DNA from: Arthrospira sp. PCC 9108
Lineage (GTDB): Bacteria; Cyanobacteriota; Cyanobacteriia; Cyanobacteriales; Microcoleaceae
Assembly (NCBI GenBank): GCA_016745315.1
Contig: CP066886.1
Location: 248,001-312,000 of the forward strand
Direction: 5' to 3'
Length of the DNA: 64,000 nt
Shown here: positions 16,152 to 24,498 of the stretch, piece after piece
Numbering within the stretch: the stretch's first letter is position 1
How the letters are laid out: the number at the start of each line of letters is the position of its first letter
The notes under the pieces: model-generated
Seen by the model: only the letters and a program-made list of their open reading frames with translations
What the model was told of the DNA's origin: nothing
Databases searched by the model: none
Position numbers and translations under genes: made by a program

Positions 16152-18404
16152 TTATGATGACGATTCATCCATGGGAAGAGTTGGTGCTGATGTGGGACTC
16201 ACGGTGCGCCCAACGATCGCTTTATGACTTTCCCGTGAAGAAAGCATTTCAACGGCGATCGCTTCTACCTGTATCTCTAAGCTGCCATAGATGATGTCGA
16301 GGTCAACCGTTGCTTCAATTTGATCGAAGCCGTTGGGTGAGAACTCGGTGATCCAGCGCGGTCCATCTACAATATTGCGGGACTGCCGATCATATATCCA
16401 TATTTTGACATATATGCGGGGTAAGTTGTCGGGGATTTGTACCCGAACTTTCAAAGACTTTCCAACGGTAGGATTAGCAGTCAGGATATCTAAAATGGGG
16501 ACGGGAATTTCTTGGTCTGAGGGTATCACAGATGGCGTTTCGGTAATACTCCCTCCTCTACCAGTAGCAGAAGCCCTCCCCATACCTGCAAATGACCTAT
16601 TAGAGGCGGATTCAGTGGTCAAGTCCTTGCCTTGTACCCCAGAACCAGACCGGGATTGAGGGAAGACAGTGGGAGGTTCGAGGGATTCATAATCTACCAC
16701 AATTTCCTCGGCTTCCAATTCTGTTACCAAGGGGCTCAATTCATAATTAGGATTAGGTGATGGGGTCTGAGCCTCCCCTAAAACTAATGGTTCTTTTGGT
16801 GGGGAAACGGCTGTGTCATTAGAAGCTGAGGAAGATGCTTGTTTCATCCAGTGTGACAGATCTCGATCTTTGGCTAGGGAACTTAATCTACTCAAAAATC
16901 GCTCTTCCAAATTGAGATGAGGTAAAGCCTTTTTCGCCCCGGAAGTGGCTAGGGAAGTATTGGTAATGGTCGCATCTGAGGACTCGGCTGATGAGTCGAT
17001 GGGGGTTTCGGGTTGGTCTGTATTGGGCAGGTCAGTGGGGGCGGGTTCGTCGGGGCGGGTTCTGCCAATATCCTCTATCTCAACCAGATTATTTGATAAC
17101 CCGCTGCTACCCTCGTCCTGTGAACCTTCCGATGCAGAGGTGGTTAATGGTAGGCTAGGGGATGCTGGGGGCTCTTGATTGACTTCTGGGAGTGCGATCG
17201 CCTCTGAATTTGAACCAGAAGAGATGTTAAGGATATTAGACCAGGGATGTGGTTCTGTCTGTGGTGTGGTATCAGAGATAAAGTTACCAAAGCTGGGCAA
17301 TTCCAGGGCTATCTGAGGCTCGCCTTGGGGATTTACCGGCTGGGCTTGTGTTTCTTGATTTACTATGGCTAGGGGGGTTTGATGAGCCGCTGGGAGTGCT
17401 AAGGATGAATTTTCGACTAGGGGTTGGTCTGGGTCATAGTCAATTTCTAGCTCCTCTGGTAATGGGTCTAAAAACTGTTCCACCAACATGGTGATGTTGA
17501 AAGAATTGCGGACTGGGGGATGCTGATCACTGTAAAAAACGACTTCTCCCAAAACTAATCGGGTTTTGCATTCAAAGGGGACATAAATAGCTGCGGAAAA
17601 TGGCACAGGTAAAACTGACTGTGGTATGGGTTGGCGAACATCATAGAGAATTTCGGAGGCTTGAGGCGATCGCAAACATATCTGTAATTGAGGATTAGAA
17701 ACTACCATAGACGTGATAGCTTCTATGTCGGGGTCAGAGTCCGGGTCTGATTTAATTCTAATCTGTCCAGATAGTAAAACGGCGCTACCAAACTCGACTA
17801 CATAGCTATCGCGTTCTAGGATAAGTTCTATAGAAATATCCTCTGTGGTCAAATCTGCGGTTTCGTTTATGGCGATCGCCGTTTCTTGGTTCGTTTCTGG
17901 CTGAATTTCGCAAGGGTAGAGGTCTGTCAGATTTGAATCACTGGTTTTTTCTGATGGTGTCGTGGATGTCACCGACTCCACATCTGTCTGTTGTTGTAGA
18001 CTATTTTCAATGGCTGGGGAATCGTCCAATATTTCCTCAGAGTCAATATCAGTGTTGGCTAGTACCTGTAGTTTCATTGTGGCACGCCAAGTATTTCCTA
18101 ACAGTCCCTGCTGCAAATCTGGCGAACAGGAAAACTCCCAAATTCCGGGCTTGAGGCGAGTATAGGGGATTACCACCATTAAACCCTCTGAGTTAATATA
18201 ACTTTTCAGCGTCTTAATGCGGCGCACTGGGGGGGTTTCGTCTATAGCATCATAGACAATCCTAATTTCAATTTCCTGATCTTGATGGGACCCACGACTA
18301 ACAATGCGATACCGACCTTCTAACACCTGAACATCAGGAGACTCCAGGGGTAGCCAAGTGTTATCCCCTTCCCGTTGTAGTAGGAATTCTAGGTTATCCA
18401 TCAT
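16152..18404 (-). CDS. Large conserved-type cyanobacterial protein of unknown function
   Basis: The 750-residue product (start ATG 18404; a second ATG at 18401 and an upstream GTG at 18410 are alternatives) is not recognised. Residues 1-130 look like a beta-rich domain (MMDNLEFLLQREGDNTWLPL). Residues ~190-300 form a second beta-rich domain (VEFGSAVLLSGQIRIKSDPD). Residues ~300-600 are a long low-complexity, acidic, Ser/Pro/Thr-rich linker, probably disordered. Residues ~635-735 form a third beta domain (PIPVPILDILTANPTVGKSL fits an Ig-like strand pattern, with VKIWIYDRQSRNIVDGPRW). No signal peptide or membrane span is present. Repeated Ig-like beta domains with a disordered spacer suggest an adhesion or scaffold role, which is speculation. 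Confidence 0.7.
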   Translation of the reverse strand: MMDNLEFLLQREGDNTWLPLESPDVQVLEGRYRIVSRGSHQDQEIEIRIVYDAIDETPPVRRIKTLKSYINSEGLMVVIPYTRLKPGIWEFSCSPDLQQGLLGNTWRATMKLQVLANTDIDSEEILDDSPAIENSLQQQTDVESVTSTTPSEKTSDSNLTDLYPCEIQPETNQETAIAINETADLTTEDISIELILERDSYVVEFGSAVLLSGQIRIKSDPDSDPDIEAITSMVVSNPQLQICLRSPQASEILYDVRQPIPQSVLPVPFSAAIYVPFECKTRLVLGEVVFYSDQHPPVRNSFNITMLVEQFLDPLPEELEIDYDPDQPLVENSSLALPAAHQTPLAIVNQETQAQPVNPQGEPQIALELPSFGNFISDTTPQTEPHPWSNILNISSGSNSEAIALPEVNQEPPASPSLPLTTSASEGSQDEGSSGLSNNLVEIEDIGRTRPDEPAPTDLPNTDQPETPIDSSAESSDATITNTSLATSGAKKALPHLNLEERFLSRLSSLAKDRDLSHWMKQASSSASNDTAVSPPKEPLVLGEAQTPSPNPNYELSPLVTELEAEEIVVDYESLEPPTVFPQSRSGSGVQGKDLTTESASNRSFAGMGRASATGRGGSITETPSVIPSDQEIPVPILDILTANPTVGKSLKVRVQIPDNLPRIYVKIWIYDRQSRNIVDGPRWITEFSPNGFDQIEATVDLDIIYGSLEIQVEAIAVEMLSSRESHKAIVGRTVSPTSAPTLPMDESSS

Positions 18405-18518
18405 TAGCACCTCTCTCTGCCAACATCCTGGGTATCATTTGCTGTTGAGACTAGCACTATGGGTGCTGTTGGTGATTATAGGTGCTTTTGGTGATTATAG
18501 GCGATCGCTTCAACCTAA

Positions 18519-18818
18519 TCATACCAGGACACTTTTTCCACGGGCAGTTTTTCCGCTTCCAAATCCGAATGATACCATTTTAGATCTCGTTAGTTCGTAA
18601 GAGCTGGCTACTTGTTGCCATTGTTTCTGCGCGATCGCATATTTCGCTATCCAGAATGGTTCAATCGTCACTCGGTGCTGTGGTTTTTCTGTATGATTAC
18701 CCTCATTCCCAGGTGAACCCATCAGAAATGTTCCCCCAGGGATAAACACCATTTCTAGGGTGACTTCATCTCTCAGATTTTCTATGAAATTTTGGGCTTG
18801 ACTTGGGCGACGACTCAT
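18519..18818 (-). pseudogene. Truncated FGE-sulfatase (SUMF1-type) domain protein
   Basis: The first ~70 of 99 residues are a clear start of a formylglycine-generating-enzyme/SUMF1 domain: LEMVFIPGGTFLMGSP, then EKPQHRVTIEPFWIAKYAI and AQKQWQQVA. Complete domains of this kind are about 220-250 residues; here the similarity stops after QWQQVA and a ~25-residue unrelated tail follows before the stop codon, so the catalytic half is lost. In cyanobacteria such domains commonly sit in conflict-type or caspase-associated gene clusters rather than activating sulfatases. A 163-bp tandem array begins 6 bp upstream of its ATG. Confidence 0.75.
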
Positions 18819-18824
18819 TCTTAG

Positions 18825-19276
18825 TTGAATAAAAAATCAAGCGTATAGCCATGTTGCCCCCACGGTTACAATTATAGCGATCGCCATCCCGGCTGTCAAC
18901 CCCCCACCTCTCTCGACGCGCCGATTTTTTGTTAAGTTTTGTTAAGTTCGGGGGCGATGAATCATAATAGCTTTACCTGAAGGTTGGTTGAATAAAAAAT
19001 CAAGCGTATAGCCATGTTACCCCCACGCTCACAATTATAGCGATCGCCATCCCGGCTGTCAACCCCCCACCTCTCTCGACGCGCCGATTTTTTGTTAAGT
19101 TTTGTTAAGTTCGGGGGCGATGAATCATAATAGCTTTACCTGAAGGTTGGTTGAATAAAAAATCAAGCGTATAGCCATGTTACCCCCACGCTCACAATTA
19201 TAGCGATCGCCATCCCGGTTGTCAACCCCCCACCTCTCTCGACGCGCCGATTTTTTGTTAAGTTTTGTTAAGTTTT
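18825..19276. repeat. 163-bp tandem array, 2.8 copies
   Basis: Units begin TTGAATAAAAAATCAAGCGT at 18825, 18988 and 19151, exactly 163 bp apart; the third is cut at ~19276. Copies are nearly identical. Each includes TTATAGCGATCGCCATCCCGG and a direct repeat TTTTGTTAAGTTTTGTTAAG. The right-hand edge supplies the TAA stop of the 118-residue gene (TTA at 19268-19270 on the plus strand), and the left edge is 6 bp from the ATG of the truncated FGE gene. Confidence 0.95.
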
Positions 19277-19624
19277 GCGACGTTTAAAGGTAAGTTTGAT
19301 AGTCCCATGATCGAAGTTATCACTACAGAGGCTAACTTCTCCGTTGCCATTAATTCTGACAGACAATTCCACCTGGTCAAGCTGTATGGGAGATTTTTGG
19401 GAGTTTCCAGAGGCTTGCTGCATTTGAAATGCTTGCTGTTCCGCTTGTAGAAATACATCACCAATTACTAATAAAAATTGACTCATATTTTGCTGCATTT
19501 TGTGCGCCGGGACTGCTACCCGGTGGGTCTGTGATTCTGTAGGAGTGTCAGGGGATGTTGAGGGGGTAGGGGAATCTTGGGTAATAATCCAGATACTTTT
19601 GGGAATTTGGATAATTTCTGACAT
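19268..19624 (-). CDS. Small protein resembling an effector-associated (Pepco/Trypco-like) domain
   Basis: The 118-residue protein has a Pro/Thr-rich N-terminal linker (residues 1-40), one helix (MQQNMSQFLLVIGDVFLQAEQQA) and then two or three beta strands (QLDQVELSVRINGNGEVSLC ... GTIKLTFKRR). Helix followed by a D-x-V/I-E-(V/L)-x-(V/L) strand and a final K-(V/L)-x-(V/L)-x-(F/W) strand is the layout of small domains that co-occur with caspase- or trypsin-like proteases in bacterial conflict systems. The assignment is by shape only. The neighbouring truncated FGE-type gene on the same strand supports a decayed module of that kind. Its stop codon is provided by the tandem repeat. Confidence 0.45.
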   Translation of the reverse strand: MSEIIQIPKSIWIITQDSPTPSTSPDTPTESQTHRVAVPAHKMQQNMSQFLLVIGDVFLQAEQQAFQMQQASGNSQKSPIQLDQVELSVRINGNGEVSLCSDNFDHGTIKLTFKRRKT

Positions 19625-19949
19625 AGACCAATCGGGGATGATGGTTAATTATTAACGGAATGTGATGATTGTAGCTTAAATATGGTGGTTGATGTCTAAT
19701 GATTGAGATCTGGACGGGGAAGCCGAAAAGATTGAGTTTCACTAGGTTAATGGGTCTGGTGGGGGCGGGTGCAAGATATACCAGGGGATACAAGATAGAC
19801 TTTCAAAAGGCGCGCCAGGGCAAAAATATCACGGTTGGGAACATCTCGAATTGGGGAATATTTAACTATTTTGGGTGTCAAAAAAATGCGTCAGAAAAAT
19901 CTTATATCTCTGACGCAGGCTAATTGGTGATGTATGAAACCCACAACAT
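19625..19949. other. Intergenic region with a terminator
   Basis: A stretch of 325 bp between the 118-residue gene and the SLH gene. Apart from the terminator of the SLH gene at its right end I see no gene, RNA or repeat. Open frames of 74-81 codons here lack ribosome sites and recognisable content. Confidence 0.4.
19879..19917 (-). terminator. Intrinsic terminator of the SLH gene
   Basis: On the minus strand a 9-bp stem TGCGTCAGA / TCTGACGCA (plus-strand 19909-19917 and 19887-19895) is followed directly by a T7 tract. It lies 32 bp beyond the SLH stop codon. The stem uses the same GCGTCAG core as the palindrome family in the arrays at 4858 and 61793. Confidence 0.85.
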
Positions 19950-21200
19950 TTAACGAGTAATAAGGTAATCTGACTCAATAGGTTCAGCGTCACCCGATCG
20001 CACTAATACTTGATAAATCATGACGATCGCCTCTGCTTGACTGACTGATTGATTAGGATTAAAAGTATTACGATCTCGATGACTGGCGACCAAACCCGCC
20101 TCAGTCGCCGCCGCCACTTGACCAATAGCCCAATCAGGAATTTGATCAGCATCGGAGTAAACTGTGAGAATTTCCTGGGGATTATTGGGGGTAGGTAAAT
20201 CCAAACCACTTACCAAAGCTACGACGACCTCTGTATGAGTCATTTCTTGATTAGGCTGGAAAACTTCCCCTGGATAACCCCTGAGAAAACCCATTTTGGT
20301 AGCTTCTTGAATGGCTTGATTTGCCCAATAGTCCTGGGGTAGGTCTTGAAAGTTAATATCAGGTTGAATTCTGTCAGTTTTGAGGGATTGTTGCAACTGA
20401 TGAGCAAACTGTCCGCGACTGACTGGCTGATCTGGGGTAAATGTACCATCTTCTGAACCGATCGCCTGATTATGTTCAGCAAAATAAACTACAAAATCCC
20501 GCGCCCAGTGTTCCTCTGGTACATTAGCAAGTATAGTTGTAGCCGAATCTGGAGTTACAGCCGCCTCTGTGTCTGTGGTTTCTGGTGTTTCGGCGGTAGT
20601 TAAAGGTGGACTGGGAACCCCTGGGGTTTCTGTGGTAGTTGGAGTTTCAGGGGGTGATGTAACCGCCGCCTCTGTGTCGGTGGTTTCTGGTGGGGTTTCT
20701 GTGGTAGTTGGAGTTTCAGAGGGTGATGTAACCGCCGCCTCTGTGTCTGTGTCTGTGTCTGTACCTGTGGTTGTTGTTTCCGCTTCTGTTGTGGGTGCTG
20801 ACAATAAGGGAATAGTCGCCGGAGTTGACTCGGTAGTTGGAGAGGCTATTTGTAAGCCTTCTAAGTTGAGCCAGCTTAGTGTAAATCCTGTAGATTCGCT
20901 GCTGACCGTATTTGAGGGCTCAGACTTAGACTCTGGGGAGTCTGGGGAGGAGGCTATAGTGGTTGTGCTGGAGGATGCTTGACGGACTATATCAGAGACA
21001 TTGATTAAACTGCGATGCTCTGAGATAGTTTCAGGTTTAGCGGAGAGTAAGCTAAAACTGGTTTTGGGTTCGACCTTTCCCAATACCCAAAAGAAGACAA
21101 ACCCCATGGTTGCGATCGCCAAAATAATCGCCAGCCATTCTTCCATAGTTGGGGGTGATTGTTTCCGTGGCTGTAAATCAGCCCGATCTGATTCTGACAT
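19950..21200 (-). CDS. SLH-domain protein with membrane anchor and Thr-rich spacer
   Basis: From ATG 21200 (MSESDRADLQPRKQSPPTME) the product is 416 residues. A single hydrophobic span at ~20-42 (WLAIILAIATMGFVFFWVLG) is followed by a long Ser/Thr/Glu spacer with an in-frame repeat of TDTEAAVTSPxETPTTTETP type, then three S-layer-homology domains (about 235-285, 295-345, 360-410; for example VPEEHWARDFVVYFAEHNQA and PQDYWANQAIQEATKMGFLR). SLH domains bind peptidoglycan or secondary cell-wall polymer, so this is a periplasmic wall-binding envelope protein. A longer frame to 21341 runs into the upstream terminator and is rejected. It follows the ctp gene, separated by that gene's terminator. 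Confidence 0.85.
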   Translation of the reverse strand: MSESDRADLQPRKQSPPTMEEWLAIILAIATMGFVFFWVLGKVEPKTSFSLLSAKPETISEHRSLINVSDIVRQASSSTTTIASSPDSPESKSEPSNTVSSESTGFTLSWLNLEGLQIASPTTESTPATIPLLSAPTTEAETTTTGTDTDTDTEAAVTSPSETPTTTETPPETTDTEAAVTSPPETPTTTETPGVPSPPLTTAETPETTDTEAAVTPDSATTILANVPEEHWARDFVVYFAEHNQAIGSEDGTFTPDQPVSRGQFAHQLQQSLKTDRIQPDINFQDLPQDYWANQAIQEATKMGFLRGYPGEVFQPNQEMTHTEVVVALVSGLDLPTPNNPQEILTVYSDADQIPDWAIGQVAAATEAGLVASHRDRNTFNPNQSVSQAEAIVMIYQVLVRSGDAEPIESDYLITR

Positions 21201-21260
21201 AGGAATTTTTTGATCTTGAACATTCCCCTCAAGGTTAACTGTTCTCGATGACCATGACAA

Positions 21261-21301
21261 TAAAAAAAAAGGGTGGCAGTTGAAATTTGGTTGCCACCCT
21301 G
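21261..21301 (-). terminator. Intrinsic terminator of the ctp gene
   Basis: On the minus strand AGGGTGGCA ... TGCCACCCT (9-bp perfect stem, 12-base loop, then a T-rich run of nine) follows 6 bp after the protease stop codon. This is a textbook Rho-independent terminator. Confidence 0.92.
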
Positions 21302-21306
21302 ATAGA

Positions 21307-22590
21307 TTAGTTAACTGCCATGGGATGAGATGGATCACCATTAAGAACTAAGATCGCCTTAGCATAGCCAGGATCTTGGTTAGTTCCAATCAAATTAGGA
21401 TCACTAGCTAGTTGCTTTTTCTCTAACTGAGTCAATTCAATGGCAATATCGGGGGTGACACCTTTCTGGCTGATGTCTGTACCGTTAGGGGTATAATAAT
21501 GGGCAATTGTGACAGCCAAGCCGGAACCATCAGATAAGGAAAAGACGGACTGTACCAAGGCTTTACCAAAAGTCCGAGTTCCCATAACCATAGCTCGCTT
21601 GTTGTCCTGCATTGCTCCTGCCAAAATTTCACTAGCACTGGCTGAGTTGTCGTCAACTAGGACAACGGTAGGTAGGTCAGTTAAGGCTGTATGATTGGCT
21701 CGAATTTCCTGACTTTTACCGTGGCGATCGATTGTACTAACGATCGCTCCTGAGTCTACCCACATTCTGGCGATATCAATGCTGCTGCGTAACAGTCCCC
21801 CAGGATTTCCCCGCAGGTCTAAGACAAATCCATCTACATTTTGAGCCAGGAGTTCTTTAATGGCTTCTTGCATCTGTTCAGCCGCATGGGAGTTAAACTC
21901 CTGTAGTTGAATATAACCAATCTGGCGATCGCCTTCTGTATTGAGGCGATAACGGACTGCTTCTAGTTCAATGCGAGCGCGGGTGAGCGTCAGGTCAAAT
22001 TGTTCAGCTTCATCGCGGCTGATGGTTAAAGTGATGGAAGTTCCCACCCGACCCCGAATTTTCTCGGCCGCTTTTTCTACGGTCATCCCTTCGGTAGACT
22101 CGCCATCAATGGCTACAATGCGATCGCCTGATTGAATTCCCGCCGACATCGCCGGGGAATTTTTAATAGGATTAACCACTGTAATTTGGCGAGTTTTCTC
22201 ATCCAAAGTCAGTTGCATTCCCACCCCAGACAGTTCTCCCGATGTTTGATTGGTGAGGCGTTCGTACTGTTTAGGGTCCAGAAATCGGGTATAAGGATCG
22301 TTGAGTTTTTCTAAGGCTTTACGCAGTTCGCTATATGCTTCTTCTGGGGAGGAATATTCTTTACTGAGAAGCTGTTGGCGCACTTCCAGCCAGTCGATCC
22401 GGTTGAAACTGGGGTCTACATATTCTCGATTAACAATTTGCCAAGCCTCGTCAATGATGGCTTTTGGACTATTTTTTAAGGTAGCATTTACTGAACCACT
22501 GAGCCCTGGAATTGTTAAAGCGGAAATGGTGACTATGGCTCCACTTAAAACGGCGCGCAAGGGGGAAAAAGGTCTAGTAGCTTGATTCAT
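21307..22590 (-). CDS. ctpA: Carboxyl-terminal processing protease (S41 family)
   Basis: The 427-residue protease has a signal peptide (hydrophobic 12-35), a helical N-terminal region, a PDZ domain at about 110-195 (GVGMQLTLDEKTRQITVVNP, AGIQSGDRIVAIDG) and an S41 catalytic domain. The Ser-Lys dyad is intact: Ser318 in NSASASEILAGA and Lys343 in GTRTFGKALVQ, spaced 25 residues as in Tsp/CtpA. In cyanobacteria CtpA trims the C-terminus of the photosystem II D1 precursor in the lumen; paralogues CtpB and CtpC do other jobs, so the A assignment is likely but not proven by sequence alone. Start ATG 22590 with AGAGGAAGAT upstream. It is terminated by the strong hairpin at 21261. Confidence 0.87.
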   Translation of the reverse strand: MNQATRPFSPLRAVLSGAIVTISALTIPGLSGSVNATLKNSPKAIIDEAWQIVNREYVDPSFNRIDWLEVRQQLLSKEYSSPEEAYSELRKALEKLNDPYTRFLDPKQYERLTNQTSGELSGVGMQLTLDEKTRQITVVNPIKNSPAMSAGIQSGDRIVAIDGESTEGMTVEKAAEKIRGRVGTSITLTISRDEAEQFDLTLTRARIELEAVRYRLNTEGDRQIGYIQLQEFNSHAAEQMQEAIKELLAQNVDGFVLDLRGNPGGLLRSSIDIARMWVDSGAIVSTIDRHGKSQEIRANHTALTDLPTVVLVDDNSASASEILAGAMQDNKRAMVMGTRTFGKALVQSVFSLSDGSGLAVTIAHYYTPNGTDISQKGVTPDIAIELTQLEKKQLASDPNLIGTNQDPGYAKAILVLNGDPSHPMAVN

Positions 22591-22913
22591 CTAATCTTCC
22601 TCTGGCTGGATTCTCTGGCTGGATGCCTAAACGATATTTTCATAGGGTAGCAAAAGCCATCCCTATACAGTTGACATTAAATAATAGTCGATAGCTTGAA
22701 AATACACCTAGTTTAAGGTATGTTAAAAGTCAGCTATCATAAGGCTGTTGTCCAGGTATGATACCCGGCTAATGTGATCATGATACTGGATTTGATGATA
22801 CTGAACTCCGGGAGCGATTGTATGTCTTCAGACATTATACAAGCAGAATTTATCTACTGTCATCTTTTTGTACAATAAATTTTAGATAAATTTTAGATTT
22901 GGGGGAACCTCCC
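22591..22913. other. Divergent promoter region, no gene seen
   Basis: A 323-bp gap between the divergent ctp gene and the plus-strand hypothetical gene. It holds two GATGATACTGAA/GATCATGATACTGGA-like words near 22778-22805 and an A/T-rich TTTTAGATAAATTTTAGA direct repeat just before the hypothetical gene. No RNA gene or repeat family is recognised. Confidence 0.4.
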
Positions 22914-23732
22914 ATGTCATCTTTGGTTGTGAAACGGTTTGAGGGTCTTTTTCCGGCGGCGATCGCAGTTGTCGCCCTAGGTGCTATCATTGGACTGCAA
23001 ATCTATGCACCGGGTGGGGCTAGGTTAGGCGATCGCTTTTCTGAGGAAAACGGCCCGCAGTTGACCCAATCGGAAGCAGAAAGGGAAGAGCAAAGACTGG
23101 CTGCTAATCTCGAGATTTTAAAAAACTTACCCAGTTTAGGGTTTGATAACCTCCTTGCTAGTTGGGTATTTCTGAACTTTCTCCAGTATTTCGGAGATAG
23201 GGAAGCGCGGAATTTGACGGGTTTTCAACTCAATGACAATTTTTTTGATGTGATTTCCCGCCTCGACCCTAGATGGATAGATATGTACTTATTTTTATCT
23301 ACCGCTGTTGGTTATTACCAAGCTCAACCCGAACTTTCCGTAGAATTGATGGGGCGGGGAACTAGGGCGCTGTCTCCAGAATTCCCCGGTGCTTGGCGAT
23401 TATGGCGGTTAAAGTCTCTCGATGAACTATTACTCCTGGGCGACATTCCCGCAGCCGTAGAATCCCTAGAAACCGCCTCTGAATGGGCACAAGCTAGTGG
23501 ATATGAGCCAGCAGCAAACCTATTTCGGGATGCGGCTAACACACTGCGGGACAATCCCGATAGTGTGCCGATACGGATTAACGCCTGGCTAACAGTATAC
23601 TCGCAAACTATGGATACTTTGGTTAGGGAGAGGGCGCTAACGGAACTGGAAGCGTTGGGGGTGGAAATACAGGAGGGAGAAGACGGAGAGTTAAGATTTT
23701 TTGTTCCCCCACGACCAGAGGCGGAAAATTAA
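22914..23732 (+). CDS. Conserved cyanobacterial-type membrane-anchored protein, function unknown
   Basis: From ATG 22914 the product is 272 residues; an upstream TTG at 22899 is in frame but less likely. Residues 14-34 (LFPAAIAVVALGAIIGLQIY) form one hydrophobic span. The rest is predominantly helical (NLEILKNLPSLGFDNLLASW, DPRWIDMYLFLSTAVGYYQA) and has the spacing of TPR-like helical pairs, ending in an acidic tail. I do not recognise a named family. It converges on the response-regulator gene with a 15-bp gap. Possible role as a periplasmic helical-repeat adaptor is a guess. Confidence 0.65.
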   Translation: MSSLVVKRFEGLFPAAIAVVALGAIIGLQIYAPGGARLGDRFSEENGPQLTQSEAEREEQRLAANLEILKNLPSLGFDNLLASWVFLNFLQYFGDREARNLTGFQLNDNFFDVISRLDPRWIDMYLFLSTAVGYYQAQPELSVELMGRGTRALSPEFPGAWRLWRLKSLDELLLLGDIPAAVESLETASEWAQASGYEPAANLFRDAANTLRDNPDSVPIRINAWLTVYSQTMDTLVRERALTELEALGVEIQEGEDGELRFFVPPRPEAEN

Positions 23733-23747
23733 GCATCTGTTAAGGTT

Positions 23748-24449
23748 TTAGGGGTTGTCCTCGAATTTGTAGCCAACTCCTGTTACGGTTTTGATGAAGG
23801 TGGGATGAGATGGGTCAGGTTCGATTTTTTTCCGTAGTCGAGCTACATGGGTATCGACTACTCGCTCATCCCCAAAAAAGTCATCTCCCCATAATTTATC
23901 GATTAATTGGGTACGACTCCACACGCGACCGGGATAACTGAGGAAGGTGGCTAATAAGTTAAATTCTAAGGTGGTCAGGTCTAAGGGTTCCGTATTACCA
24001 TGGTTTTGAAAGTTGGCTTTCCTTTGGTCAATATCAACGGTAAAATGAGGGGTTTGGTGAGTTTGGGTCTGTCCTCCCTGGCGCAGACTACGACGCAATA
24101 AAGCTCTGACTCTGGCTACTAATTCCCTAGGACTAAAAGGCTTGACCATATAATCGTCGGCTCCGGTAGACAGACCGACTATGCGATCGATTTCTTCTCC
24201 CTTGGCGGTTAACATTAAAATATAGGGGTCTTTTTGTCCGGGTTGTTGACGAATGCGAGCGCAGACTTCTAAACCGTCTAAACCGGGAAGCATGAGATCG
24301 AGAATAATTACATCTGGTCGTTGTTGTTGAAATATCTCTAATGCGCTTAGTCCATTCTGGCTAATTTGACAGGAAAATCCTTCCCCCTCTAAGGTACGAC
24401 GGATAAGGAGTGCAATTTCTGGTTCATCTTCGACAATTAAAATATTCAT
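23748..24449 (-). CDS. OmpR/PhoB-type response regulator
   Basis: From ATG 24449 (MNILIVEDEPEIALLIRRTL) the 233-residue protein has a receiver domain (acidic pocket EDE near residue 8-10, phosphoacceptor Asp in VIILDLMLPG, Lys in YMVKPFSPRELVARV) and a winged-helix DNA-binding domain (TTLEFNLLATFLSYPGRVWS, VVDTHVARLRKKIEPDPSHP, TVTGVGYKFE). Such proteins activate or repress transcription when phosphorylated by a partner histidine kinase; no kinase is adjacent. An upstream GTG at 24476 is in frame but AGGAGAGCAAAAACC before 24449 decides the start. It lies 49 bp after the TauE/SafE gene, so may be the last gene of a three-gene unit. Confidence 0.9.
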   Translation of the reverse strand: MNILIVEDEPEIALLIRRTLEGEGFSCQISQNGLSALEIFQQQRPDVIILDLMLPGLDGLEVCARIRQQPGQKDPYILMLTAKGEEIDRIVGLSTGADDYMVKPFSPRELVARVRALLRRSLRQGGQTQTHQTPHFTVDIDQRKANFQNHGNTEPLDLTTLEFNLLATFLSYPGRVWSRTQLIDKLWGDDFFGDERVVDTHVARLRKKIEPDPSHPTFIKTVTGVGYKFEDNP

Positions 24450-24498
24450 CGGTTTTTGCTCTCCTGATGTTGGCACAGTTTACAGGCTACCATAAAGG

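Noticed and set aside
21201..21341. 47-codon N-terminal extension of the SLH protein
   Set aside because: It would begin inside the upstream protease gene and include that gene's terminator hairpin.
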